DNA from: Ahaetulla prasina
Lineage: Eukaryota; Chordata; Lepidosauria; Squamata; Colubridae
Length of the DNA stretch: 64,000 nucleotides
Direction of reading: 5' to 3'
Assembly: GCF_028640845.1 (NCBI RefSeq)
Contig: NC_080541.1
Coordinates: 173,205,502 to 173,269,501, forward strand
Part shown: positions 1-10,253 of the stretch, piece by piece
Layout: every line of letters begins with the position of its first letter
Numbering within the stretch: position 1 is the first letter of the stretch
Translations under genes and position numbers: made by a program
The notes under the pieces: generated by a model
Databases searched by the model: none
What the model was told of the DNA's origin: nothing
What the model saw: only the letters and a program-made list of their open reading frames with translations

Positions 1-3000
1 TTTGGGTCTAATTTTCATCAAAAATAATCAATGTTCCAGTTTGTATTAAGTAAAAGTCGACAATAGAAAACATTTCTTCTTCCTAGGAATTACACTTGTA
101 TGACACTCCTTTCGTATACTTGTTTGTGAATCACTGGAAAATTTTGTGCTATTCAAGGACTAACTTTTATGCCAGACTCTAAAGGAAACTTCAGTTCTTG
201 AAATCGAGATAAAATGAGATTCTGAGAAACAGGTTGTAAGAATAATAATTTCTTCTGATTTTAAACAGATCACAGATTCATTGTTATTTTCAGTTTTATG
301 AAGGATTCCCATTGGAAACACTGCAATATTTACTTCAGTTTTTCTCATTGCATTGGTGATTCTTTATTCAATTAACCTTCCCCAATTTAACAGAGGATTA
401 AAAGTGGTGTTAATGGTTAGCATAGTTAATATTATCAGTAATTAGGATACTCGCAGAAAAGAGTGAGGTGATAAGGACCAAATTATATTTTGTACTAAGT
501 ACATCTTTGTGTTTTTGCTCTGTAATTGGCTGATTTATTTTAACATTAATTTCAATGTGAAGTTCAACTGGATGAGACTGTGGCATGGATGTACTATTTT
601 CTCCACATTATAATTAAATCTCATGCTTCTAAAATTGCAGTTTGAGAAAGATTTCCACTAGGAGTACAGCATCTTCCTATGTACTATGGCCTATCAAGAT
701 TAGTGAGTTTTTGCCTTATTAAAAAAAACAGATGTGTTTGTGAATGTGAAGTCACTTTTGGTGATGTGGCATGAGCTATAAACTTGGAAATTCAAAGCAT
801 TTTAAGCTGCTGCATTTTATTTTATTTTATTGTTATTGACAACATCAGATGTTGTCAGGCAAACAAATGGTAGGATTTTATTTAGTAAATAACCTCATAT
901 AAATATTATTCTCTGTATAAACCAAACACAGCAAGGTTTTCTAATGTGCCACTATTATTATAAAACTGTTTTAAAAGGCTATGTCGAGTAAAATGCTGTC
1001 ATAGTTTTTGGCTTTCTTTACAGTTTTTAGTTTAACAAATTTAAGTTCTCAGGAATCTTCATTGCCCATCACAAAATTCAGGCTTCTTGGGAGAATAATG
1101 GCAGTGGTTTCTATCAAAGTACTGAGCACTGGTATACTAGAATATGATGTAAACAGATGCCTTCCAAAAATTTAATAAAGTTTTTTGAAAACCAGATTCC
1201 CTTATCTAGATAATTACCCAGAATGCAAATTTTTTCCTTAGGTTTATGTTAGCTATACTCATTAAAGCGCAGAATTCATATTGCAAGGTAACTGAACACC
1301 AGTATTCTTTTGGATAAAATTAGTTTTATATGCTTTGTGTATAAAAACCATTGACCAAATAAAGCAATAACAATTAAATATAGCAGTATTTGTATGTGTG
1401 TATGTCATAAGATTGTAGAGCAAAATATTGAAGGTATTTTTTAAAGGTGGCTTATGATCCATATGAAAAGAATGACTTTTAATCTCAGTATTAAGTTAAT
1501 AATCATGAGCACTTTTAGGAATTGTTTTTAGATACATTTTTGTTGTGAGAGAAATCTCACTCCAAAATTTTTGATCCAATTTAGAAGCTGAAGTCATAGT
1601 CTTCAGTAACTCAATACTGTATTGTAAGAGAAATATGTATTTGAAATCTATCCTACATTAAAGGAATGCTTTCATTAGAAAAAAATACCTAAGGTTAATT
1701 CATACTTTATGTTATAGAGCACGAAGGAAGGTATAAGGTATCACTTGAATGACTGCTGGGGGTCCTTAGCATACCAGCATTTCCTCACGTGTGTATGTCA
1801 TCACTGAGAAATAAGGCATTCATATTAGGCAAATTTAGGGACATGAAGTGATGAAATGTCTAAACTCTGAAGTGCAAAAGCTTGCAAATTTCCCCTATTT
1901 GCAAGCCTTTTAGAAAGTTAACTCTTCATATAAAATCTTGAAGTAATTCTATCTTTCTGTTTTTGAATATAACTAGAGCCTTCAAAATACATTGTTTGTC
2001 TTATGAAGTATTTCTTCTAATTTACAATATTTGTGCATTTAGAAGTAAATTTATGCATACTATCAGGAAAGGAAAATAAGTATGGCAATCCGAGTACTAT
2101 AAATTGGCTCAAATAAGCATATTCTTTGAAATTATTTCAGGTTAATTAACAATGTGCACAATAGCTGTACAGCAGAATTGATTTGAAATTGAATATGCAG
2201 CGTTCTTGCCTGCCTTTTTCGGGAAGGTTATGTAAGGAAGAGTAATGGGAATTAACTAAACTACTGGTCAAAATCCTGGCATTTCTCCCATTTTACCTTC
2301 ATCATCCTTAAGGTATAACACTCTTCTGAACTGATGCCACAAGTTGTATCATGTCTATCAGCCATGCTGAGTAGGATAGCTAGAAGTGGTAACATATTTT
2401 AGAAAAACACAAGATTTGGAAATGTTCATGTGGATATTAATCTACAGGTTTTTTTCAGTATTCACCTTCATAGGTGCCCATGAAATGGACTCATCTATTT
2501 AGATTGGTAATAACAGAAGGCTTCAAATGAGTGCTGGATTTATTGAAATGCTTCCAATGAATATATTATTTTAAAAAAATTAGGTTATTCAGGTATTTCA
2601 CGCAACAATAGAATCCCTTGATAAAATTAGGGACATTCAGAATAGAAAGAATAGGGACAGGGTAACGTAACAGTGGAATGTATTGTATCTTTTGTGATTG
2701 CACAAAAAATTCTAGTGGCACTTAAAAAGTAAAAATTACTTGATTGCAGATTGTTTTTTTGTTCAGATAATCATATGAAAAGAATTAATAAAATTAAGAT
2801 TTATAGAAAAGGGTAGTTTATTTGTATGGAGAACCATAACATTGTAAAGGGAAAAATTCTTAAGGGTTTTGAAAGATCAAAACCTGTTTCTCTTGTATGG
2901 GAATGTTGGCTGTACTTAAAAGTAGTACTGCTTTTTATGCTATTAAAAAAAAGATCTTGATTTTATATCTCCAGAGTGAAAATTATGTCATTTTGAATAT

Positions 3001-3312
3001 GAATAATTAATCCGATCTTTAAAATGTTAAAACAAGTTTGTGGTATGAATCATAGTGTTTGTCTATGGAATTTGTTCTTTAGGATTTGTATTGGAATCCA
3101 CTGCACTGAAAGTACACTGGTTTTACATTGTATAAAAGCAATTGATTTGCATTGTCCTACTTAAACTGATTGAAATGGTTTATAAAATTGGGCCTCACAA
3201 ATGTGCAAAAGCTCTAATGGAGTGGATGAAAGCTGGATTTAGCTGTTGCATTTTGCACCTATTATGCATTGTGAATGTCAAATCTAAATAAAATAGTTTG
3301 TTTTGGGTCTGA
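1..3312 (+). other. EFCAB14: Probable 3' UTR of EFCAB14 (inferred)
   Basis: No coding region is visible. The stretch is AT-rich, free of the LINE, SINE and hAT copies that crowd the rest of the window, and ends at a plus-strand AATAAA (3287-3292) followed within about 20 bases by a GT-rich tract, the layout of a cleavage and polyadenylation site. In the conserved vertebrate gene order EFCAB14 lies next to TEX38 and points toward it, so a long terminal-exon 3' UTR is expected here. The gene assignment rests on synteny alone; the EFCAB14 coding part would lie left of the window. Confidence 0.5.
3287..3312 (+). terminator. Poly(A) signal with GT-rich downstream element
   Basis: AATAAA at 3287-3292 is followed by TTTGTTTTGGGTCTG-like sequence up to 3312. 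This marks the likely mRNA end of the plus-strand gene entering from the left (probably EFCAB14). A minus-strand AATAAA (TTTATT on plus, 3320-3325) lies only 28 bases further and could end TEX38, so the two convergent transcripts may finish almost back to back. Confidence 0.55.
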
Positions 3313-3319
3313 TGGTTAT

Positions 3320-3325
3320 TTTATT
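3320..3325 (-). terminator. TEX38: Candidate TEX38 poly(A) signal
   Basis: TTTATT on plus is AATAAA on minus, about 680 bases past the TEX38 stop. Nearer variant signals (ATTAAA on minus) occur at 3947-3952 and 3650-3655, so the true transcript end is undecided. Confidence 0.3.
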
Positions 3326-4002
3326 TCATCTAGAAAAATATGTTATAGGATAAACTGAAGCATTCAGCTTTCTCTATTTTGAAAATGCGGTTACTTGAAA
3401 AAAATCCTATTGTGTCCATGGGAATAGCATAGCACATGATAAACTGATTTGCAAAAACAGTTGCTGTTCCTAGATTACCTATTGCACTGGAAAAAATAAG
3501 TTATTCCATATATTCACTGAGATGGGACATGATTTGTACTATATTTTACTTTCAGTTTTAAAAGGCTGCATTGTGAGCACCATTTGCTAGCCATAGCTAA
3601 TTTCATTAATGAAATGTGAGACACTCGGGACTAAACAATATCTGCTGGTTTTAATTATAAAGACTTCCAGATATATTGCTCCTATATATTAAAAGGTAAT
3701 TTGTTACTGAAGTTAAAAATAGAAATATGGCTGTGTAATATTCAGCTCTTTGGGCAATTGGGATGAAATGCAGATTTAGAAATCTTGGAAGAAACATATA
3801 CTTCAGTTCCATAATATGAAAGGATTCTGAACACAATTTAATTTTTAAAGAAATTAATTTCTTTCTACACTAGCTGTTGAAGGCAGATTGTCTCCCCAGT
3901 ACTAAAACAATGCTTGAAGGAAAATGGAAATAGTTTGAAATTGATCTTTAATTGAGTTCTAACTGAGACCACTTAAGAATATTCCCATCCGTGAATTGAC
4001 TG

Positions 4003-4499
4003 CTAAGCAGAAATCCTGCTACCCATACTGTATGAATCATTTTTCAAGATGGTTGGCTTTAGAGGTGAGCTGAATGGTGAACTTTCTGTTGGAATGGCAG
4101 AGCAAGGATAAGAAGCTGAATGTGCAAGCAGCGGTGGCAAGTGAGAGAGCGCACAAGCACACGCAACTTCTTGAAATATTGGTTTGTATGGAGCTGAATC
4201 TGGAAGTGGAGGGGTAGAAGTGTCATTGCTCTCCACAATATTCTCACTGGGCAAGTGCATGCTTTGTTGCTCTGGAATGTTATCGGGATTGCAGATGGCT
4301 CCATTTGTTCTAGGCTGGGCTTCCTCATCAGCTCTGTGAGCCAATGCATGTTGAAAATAAGACTCTGCTTTCAACTGTTTCACCCAGACTTTTGCACGGC
4401 GCTTCTGAAGGATTTGTTTTCGCCATTGAAGGAGCAGCATACACGTGAACACCAAGATGTAGCAAAAAGCTAGACTTCCAAAATACACGGGAAGCAAAC
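4003..4499 (-). CDS. TEX38: TEX38, last coding exon (testis-expressed protein 38)
   Basis: The open frame runs on the minus strand from a splice acceptor (TTTACAG, reverse complement of 4500-4506) to TAG at 4003-4005, about 164 residues plus a codon split by the intron. It begins with a membrane segment (VYFGSLAFCYILVFTCMLLL) followed by a basic QWRK stretch, the layout of TEX38 after its short first coding exon. Near the C-terminus it keeps the family signature PIFQEV, LPPLL, HSxSYP. The acceptor leaves two bases before the first full codon, so the upstream exon must end with one base of that codon. TEX38 is a small single-pass membrane protein of spermatids, reported in mouse to work with the palmitoyltransferase ZDHHC19. 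It lies head-to-head with ATPAF1, as in mammals. The N-terminal exon, which should encode about a dozen residues, was not found. No in-frame stop or frameshift interrupts the exon. Confidence 0.85.
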
Positions 4500-5065
4500 C
4501 TGTAAATAAGTCATAAAGTAAAGTTCAGAGAGTTACTATTACTGCAGGAAATTGTGAAACTTTCAAACTGTCAAAAAAAAAAAAACCATCCCCAAAACAT
4601 CAATAGAATGCTGCTTTTGTTAAAGGATTTACTCACATTTTAAGTTGGAAAGCATTAGCATATTAAAACAAGTTCCCTCTCTGTCTCTTCTATATCTCTT
4701 CTGTATATAATATTTTCATCAAGGAAAGAATTTGATAGGGAGGCTGGATTGCTTGGAATTAAAAGGATTCAAGCTTTGTGATTTGGAAGAATAGCTTAAA
4801 GCTGTCTTATACAGTGGCTTTTAGACTTTTTTTTAGCATGTAGTTCTATATTCCAAATCTTCCAGGTCAGATACAATGGTAAGAACTTTATAATATTTAA
4901 TAAAAAAGTTGTCTTCTAAAGAATCTAAAAACTATAATTCATTATTTTAAAATTAAATTATTTTAAAAATAATTATTCTACCAATTTGAGAACTGAAGAT
5001 TTAAAATAGCAGAATTCTCCCAAAATAATTAAGTCTATAGCCAGCAAAGGTTTAATACCCTAAGC

Positions 5066-5200
5066 CAGAGGTCTCCAACCTTAGTAACATTAAGGCTTGT
5101 GGACTTCAACTCCCTGAGTTCCTCAGCCAGCTTTGCTAGCTGAGGAACTCTGGGAGTTGAAGTCCACAAACCTTAACGTTACTAAGGTTGGAGACCCCTG
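5066..5200. mobile_element. Palindromic hAT-like MITE
   Basis: A 135-bp near-perfect inverted repeat starts CAGAGGTCTCCAACC and ends GGTTGGAGACCCCTG. It is flanked by identical 8-bp direct repeats CCCTAAGC at 5058-5065 and 5201-5208. Terminal CAG...CTG plus an 8-bp target duplication fits the hAT superfamily. There is no coding capacity. Confidence 0.85.
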
Positions 5201-6464
5201 CCCTAAGCATTAAAAAAAAGGGAAATTTGGAGCTGGGTTAGTACCATGGAAAAGACCTTGTTCTACATTTCCTTTTCAAACTATCAGCAAGGCTATTTAC
5301 CAAGATACTTGTACACTGCCCATAAGTGCTGAGGATTTACAGGTAAAAATTGCCTAATGTCCCAGAAATAAACCAATGTTTGAGGACTTGTACAAGTGAC
5401 TGTTCGTGGTGCACCCTTGGAAACAATCTGGTTGCCCTATTTTATATTAATTATATCCAAACACACATCAGGGCAGCTTCATGTGATGTGCATTGCCGTT
5501 ATCTGAACAAAAGGTAACCATGGGTATTGGCTGAGCTGCCTTTATATCAGGAAGTGATAGGTTCTTGCTCCGCCAAAGCTGCAGAATCAAATCTAGGCCA
5601 AAATAGCTACCTCCAAATGGAGCAGCTCCTAAATCATCTAAAGAAAACTATCCTTTCCCCACAGCCAGTCCAAAACCAACCTATCTTTTGACTAATGACT
5701 CTTGAGTTCATGTATTTTAGTAAAAAATATACCTTATGTTGTTTATTTGATTTTGGCTAAGTATGTTCTGCAATTGTCTTAATTATAGTTGTAGTTTGTA
5801 AACTATGTTTTAATCTGTTTGAACCACTGAGCTTTAATTAAGAGACTAGAATTAAAACCGATCAGGCACAGCATTGTATGTACACTGTGTCAGTTGCTTG
5901 CTGCTGGGTCATTCACCTAGCTTTCCAGTAATAAAAAAAGAAACTTGCTAATGTTTAGTTCAGAAAAGACACTGGGCTACTTACCACTAGGGATAATCAT
6001 CATTTACTGTAAGTTTGGATTTTATCATGGCATTATGCGAAGAAGATGAAGCTGCTATCTTTTCAGGAGGAGAAAACCAAATGAGTTGTTGAAATTAATT
6101 CTAATGGAAAGGAACAGAAGAGAAAGTCAGATTCCAAAGCTTATGATGAGACAATGGTCACCAGGAGACCATACTGAGGGCCCAAGAATATACATTCTAC
6201 TCTCATACCCAGCTGAAATCTCTACTTTCCTGGAACATAGGTGAAAGGGCTTTTAAGCCAATAAAACAATACGGTAGAGGAAAGGAAAGACTTTCTAGAA
6301 ACCTTTGCCTTCCTTTCCGAGATAAGGAAATGCTTGATTGCCCATACTTCTCTTAAGCAATCCAAAAAGCTACAGAGTACAGACTAACACTTCTCTCTGT
6401 GTGTTTTATTTTTTCTTTGAGAAAGAGCTGTTTGTAGTGCCTTTCTCCAGACTGTGATCTATAG

Positions 6465-6563
6465 CAGGGGTCTCCAACCTTGACAACTTTAAGACTTGTG
6501 GACTTCAACTCCCAGAATTCCTCAGCCAGCTTTGCTTAAAGTTGCCAAGATTGGAGACCCCTG
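6465..6563. mobile_element. Palindromic hAT-like MITE, shortened arm
   Basis: Same family as 5066-5200. The exact 8-bp target duplication ATCTATAG is at 6457-6464 and 6564-6571. The element is 99 bp because most of the central part of the right arm is missing. Confidence 0.83.
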
Positions 6564-9383
6564 ATCTATAGAAATATTAACCCCTTTAACTGGAAATTCT
6601 GGTAGTTGACTATAAGACCTCCCAAACAGACCAGGTGATTATTTTAGGTCAGGGATCCATAACCTTTTGGTGCTAAGGGCATATCTGGAATTTTGAGAAC
6701 AGGTTTGAGGGCATATCTGGAATTTAAAGAACCTTTGCACACATACACACACACACACAAAACTGCTGGGGAGGATTTATCATTCAGGAGAAGCTAACTC
6801 TCAGGACGTAAATGTCTATGGAGATTAACAGTCATCCAGGTCATAGTTATCTCAAATATGCTTTCTCTCTCCCCAAAAGCCAACTGGACTGTTTTTTGAG
6901 AAGGAAGATGAGACTGGATGATGGGGATGATGCGTTTATCTATCCTTCTAGTCCCCCCACCAACTGATGAAGCTTCTTGGATGAGAAGCAAACATCAGCT
7001 TCCTCCTCAAAAAACAGTCCTGTTGCCTTTTTTAAAAAAGTACCTTTGAGACATTGGGACATAACTATTTACAAAATGCCTGCTACCTGAATCCCCCTCA
7101 TAGGAGGCCTACCTTTATTCTTTTTGTGAGTAAATGGGTATATTTCTGACCAAAGCACTTATATATCTCTAAAAAAGGTTACAAGAGCCATGTGGTGCTC
7201 AGGAGCATATTTTGAAAAGGAGAGGATGCTGGAAACCAGGATTTATTTTGCAGCACATGAGCTTCACCTGTTAAAAGAATTGTTGAAGAATATATTTTTT
7301 TCAGGCAGAGCAGAGTGTTTCTAGATGATTTGTTGAGGACCTTATATTTAGATTGTGAATTAGAAAAAAAAATATCAGTTAATGTTACAATCCCTCTCCT
7401 CTATCCACCTGACAGAAATTTATAACCTTCTAGGAGTTCAGTTGAGAAGAAGATGGACAAGGGACAGAATAGCAATACTGTGCAAAAATCAGACAATCTG
7501 TTATAATCATTTATCTTTGATAATGTGTTATTCCAATGGGTATAAGTGAAGCAATTATATGTGGCCTGAAAGATGCCCTCTGCAGGTGCTCTATTTATTA
7601 TACTTTGGTTGGAAACATGCAGAAGAGGCCTTCATCCTGCAGTGGATAGACACTGGCTAAGATGATGATGATACAAGTATTTGAGGTAGAGCTATCAGTA
7701 GTCAAAATTCTCTGCATTCCATCAAAGCAACTGCTATGGAAAATATGCATTCGGCAACACAGCAAATATGTTTGTGAGAGCAATTTCTCAAGGAAGCAAA
7801 TTAAGCAGGGCAGCAACTGACGGTATGTTTATCATGTTGTAACACACAACCAGAGACTTCAATTAATAGTTTTAATTAAAATACTGTATATCTACAGTAT
7901 TGTGCATATAACAAAGACAGATATTCTTGTTACTAATGTAGTTGCAACTTTTTGTCATGAAATACTGGAAAAGCAACATTTTATATTTCTGTTCTGGTTT
8001 CCAACAAAAAAAAATTAAGTTGATAGCTATAAAAATTCCCTACTTTATATTTTGTGAGTGAAAATAAAAATATTAACTTTTGTGTCAGGAAAACTCCTTT
8101 CATACTGTACAGAGAATCATGGAAGGCCCTTGGCAAATACAAGAAGTGAAAGTTTGGATTAAATACTGGTAAAGCAAAAGGAGGAAAAAAAACATTTTGT
8201 TTTGCAAATGGATAATAATCCACAAAAACTTTTTAACTTGAATGAGATGTGCCACCCAGTGTCCAATATCTAGTGCAATCAGTTTCTAACTGACAATTCA
8301 AGAACACTTTTATTATCCAAAATTACAAACATTTCAATATTTATTGGGTCATGTAATTTAAATAATTTTGTGGTTTTTGTTATCAGAAATACGAGTATTT
8401 TCTCAACACAAAATTTACTACTAGGAATATTGAAGTGCCTTCTCAGATTCCAGTAGCAGACAGGATGCTGATGTTCTCAAATTTTGCCACTCACAAGAAC
8501 TGGCCCAACAGCAGTTATATTCTTTGATTATCCCTTTGATGAAATCTGGCTGTGCTTCTGTACATTTCTATCTATACAACTACTCCATAAAACTTACAGA
8601 AAATCAAAACAACAACATGAAAGGCTTTTTATGAAACTGAAAGTTCTGAAGGAAAACAACCAACTCAGTTTCTATATATTAACTCTTTCAATAATTGCAT
8701 TGCTTACCATGAAAATGAATACACATTTCAATTATTGCATATATTACAGTATATTGACTTTGGTAGATAAGATCCCTGCTTGGGAAGAAGCAGCAAATTA
8801 CAGTCAGTGACACGTAATTATTTTATGAACTGATATGTACAATGAAATATTCTAAGTTGCGCAGGATAACAGACAGCAAAAAAAGAGGAAAGCCCTCAGA
8901 AGCTGAATGATGGATTGAAATTTTAAAACAAGGCTATTACTTTCAAAACATTTTTCTTCTAATACAATTTGCCAGGCATCTACAGAGCAAATTCAGCTTT
9001 GTTTTCTCATGATGCCCGGACAGGTAAATGGAATTGGCAACTCTAAAACGTAATCAAGGTCGACTGTATTCACAGATGTGCTGTTCTACAATATTCTCTT
9101 TATATAGACTTTACATATCTTTCTACAAGAAAATAGTCATCTGACTAGTGCAAAGCAGTTCTCAACTATTTTGTAATGTCTGAGGGGAGAAATTCTATCC
9201 TCAAATAAAAGTAAAAACTGACTATCACAAGTGGTAGTTCTTGTTTTGCTTTTTTTTTTTGTCCAGAACTCTGGAGAAATTGAACTATGTGTTAATATTA
9301 TATGTTTGTAAAGTTCATTTGCCCCCGCTTTTACACTTGGAAATCGCGCCCAATACTGTTTCAAAAATGAACAGCCCAAGAGA

Positions 9384-9590
9384 GGCAGTTTGGTATAGTG
9401 GTTAAGAGATACTGGCTAGAAACTGGGAGACCATGCGTTTTAGTCCTCTTTATGATGCAAAGCCATCTGGGTGACCTTGGCCAGCCACTCTCTCTCAGCC
9501 CTAAGAAGGAAGCAATGGTAAACCACTTCCAAAAAAACCCTTTCCAAGTAGAGGGACTTAGCCAGGAATCCAAAAGTGACTTGAAGGCGT
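9384..9590 (+). mobile_element. tRNA-derived SINE with BovB-like tail (Sauria SINE type)
   Basis: The head carries an A-box-like GTATAGTGGTTAAGA and the family text CTGGGTGACCTTGGCCAG followed by ACTCTCTCTCAGCCC. The tail (about 9510-9590), with AATGGTAAACCACTTCC and TGACTTGAAGGCG, resembles the 3' end of BovB LINEs, the arrangement known for squamate Sauria SINEs. It lies directly upstream of the ATPAF1 promoter. Confidence 0.75.
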
Positions 9591-9598
9591 AATAAATT

Positions 9599-9775
9599 TT
9601 AGAATAGAATAGAATAGAATAGAATTTTTTATTGGCCAAGTGTGATTGGACACACAAGGAATTTGTCTTGGTGCATATGCTCTCAGTGTACATAAAAGAA
9701 AAGATACGTTCATCAAGGTACAACATTTACAACACAACTGATGGTCAATATATCAATATTTAAGAGAGATCAACC
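9599..9775 (-). mobile_element. CR1/L3-type LINE 3' fragment with AGAAT microsatellite
   Basis: An (AGAAT)n run at about 9599-9625 is followed by a segment (ATTGGCCAAGTGTGATTGG ... GGAATTTGTCTTGGTGCATA) that recurs at 27070-27200 beside another AGAAT array and, diverged, at about 61910-61980. The element reads on the minus strand with the microsatellite at its 3' end, as described for snake CR1/L3 elements. Confidence 0.75.
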
Positions 9776-9869
9776 ATGTTCCACGAGGGTTTTAGTCCTA
9801 AATTCCAAATATCGCCTCAACGGGCGTAGACCTAGTATAGCCTCATTGGAGACGCTCTCTTTAATGTGC

Positions 9870-10032
9870 TCGCTCTGAGATTTGTATTATCGAACTCCAT
9901 TTAAAATGTGGCGTCCATCGCTCTCCCCCTTCTTTGCCTGGGCGGAACCTTTAGCGCTGGGTGACGTAAACGGGCGGAGGGCGTTCCGCGTTGCTCGCGG
10001 CCACGGCAGAAACGGGGGGGTGCAGGGGCGGC
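9870..10032. promoter_or_regulatory. CpG-rich promoter of ATPAF1, possibly bidirectional with TEX38
   Basis: GC and CpG content rise sharply here against an AT-rich background and stay high through exon 1 to about 10340. A CRE-like TGACGTAA is at 9962-9969 and a GC box GGGCGG at 9972-9977; there is no TATA box just upstream of the ATG. In mammals TEX38 and ATPAF1 diverge from one promoter region, so this may also serve TEX38 on the minus strand, but no TEX38 first exon was identified to prove it. Confidence 0.65.
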
Positions 10033-10253
10033 ATGGCAGCGGGGCATCTGCAGCAAATCTGGGGGACGGCGGGGCTCAGCCTGTCCCGCGGAGTGCTGAT
10101 GAGTCGCTTCGCCACTCTTCGGCCTCTTGGCCTTTTGGTCCCCCCGCGGCCTAGGCCGCTAGTCATCGGGATCCGCGGGCTGGCAGACGAGAGTGGTCTG
10201 GGGGAGAACGCTTTCTTCGAGAAATACCGAACTAAGATCCAAGAGCTTCGCAG
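10033..10253 (+). CDS. ATPAF1: ATPAF1 coding exon 1
   Basis: Starts at ATG and ends CGCAG before donor GTATAAG; encodes 73 residues plus two bases. It contains the mitochondrial targeting region and the start of the conserved domain ([14 protein letters not shown]). Confidence 0.92.

Larger units (their letters stand above)
4507..9370. other. TEX38 intron / upstream region, no recognised gene
   Basis: This stretch should contain TEX38 intron 1 and its small first exon, which I could not identify. It holds two palindromic hAT-type MITEs (5066-5200 and 6465-6563), a short CA tract near 6742-6760 and otherwise AT-rich unique sequence. The small ORFs in it have no recognisable similarity or splice context. 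Confidence 0.5.

Noticed and set aside
8484..8810. 108-residue plus-strand ORF
   Set aside because: No recognisable domain, AT-rich composition like its surroundings, no conserved gene expected between TEX38 and ATPAF1.
9860..9901. Minus-strand ATG reading MEFDNTNLRAS as TEX38 exon 1
   Set aside because: Only a weak resemblance, and no GT donor in the required phase before the stop codon.
9991..10032. Earlier ATPAF1 start in frame at 9991
   Set aside because: The codon there is TTG, not ATG; the first in-frame ATG is 10033, with good context and family match.
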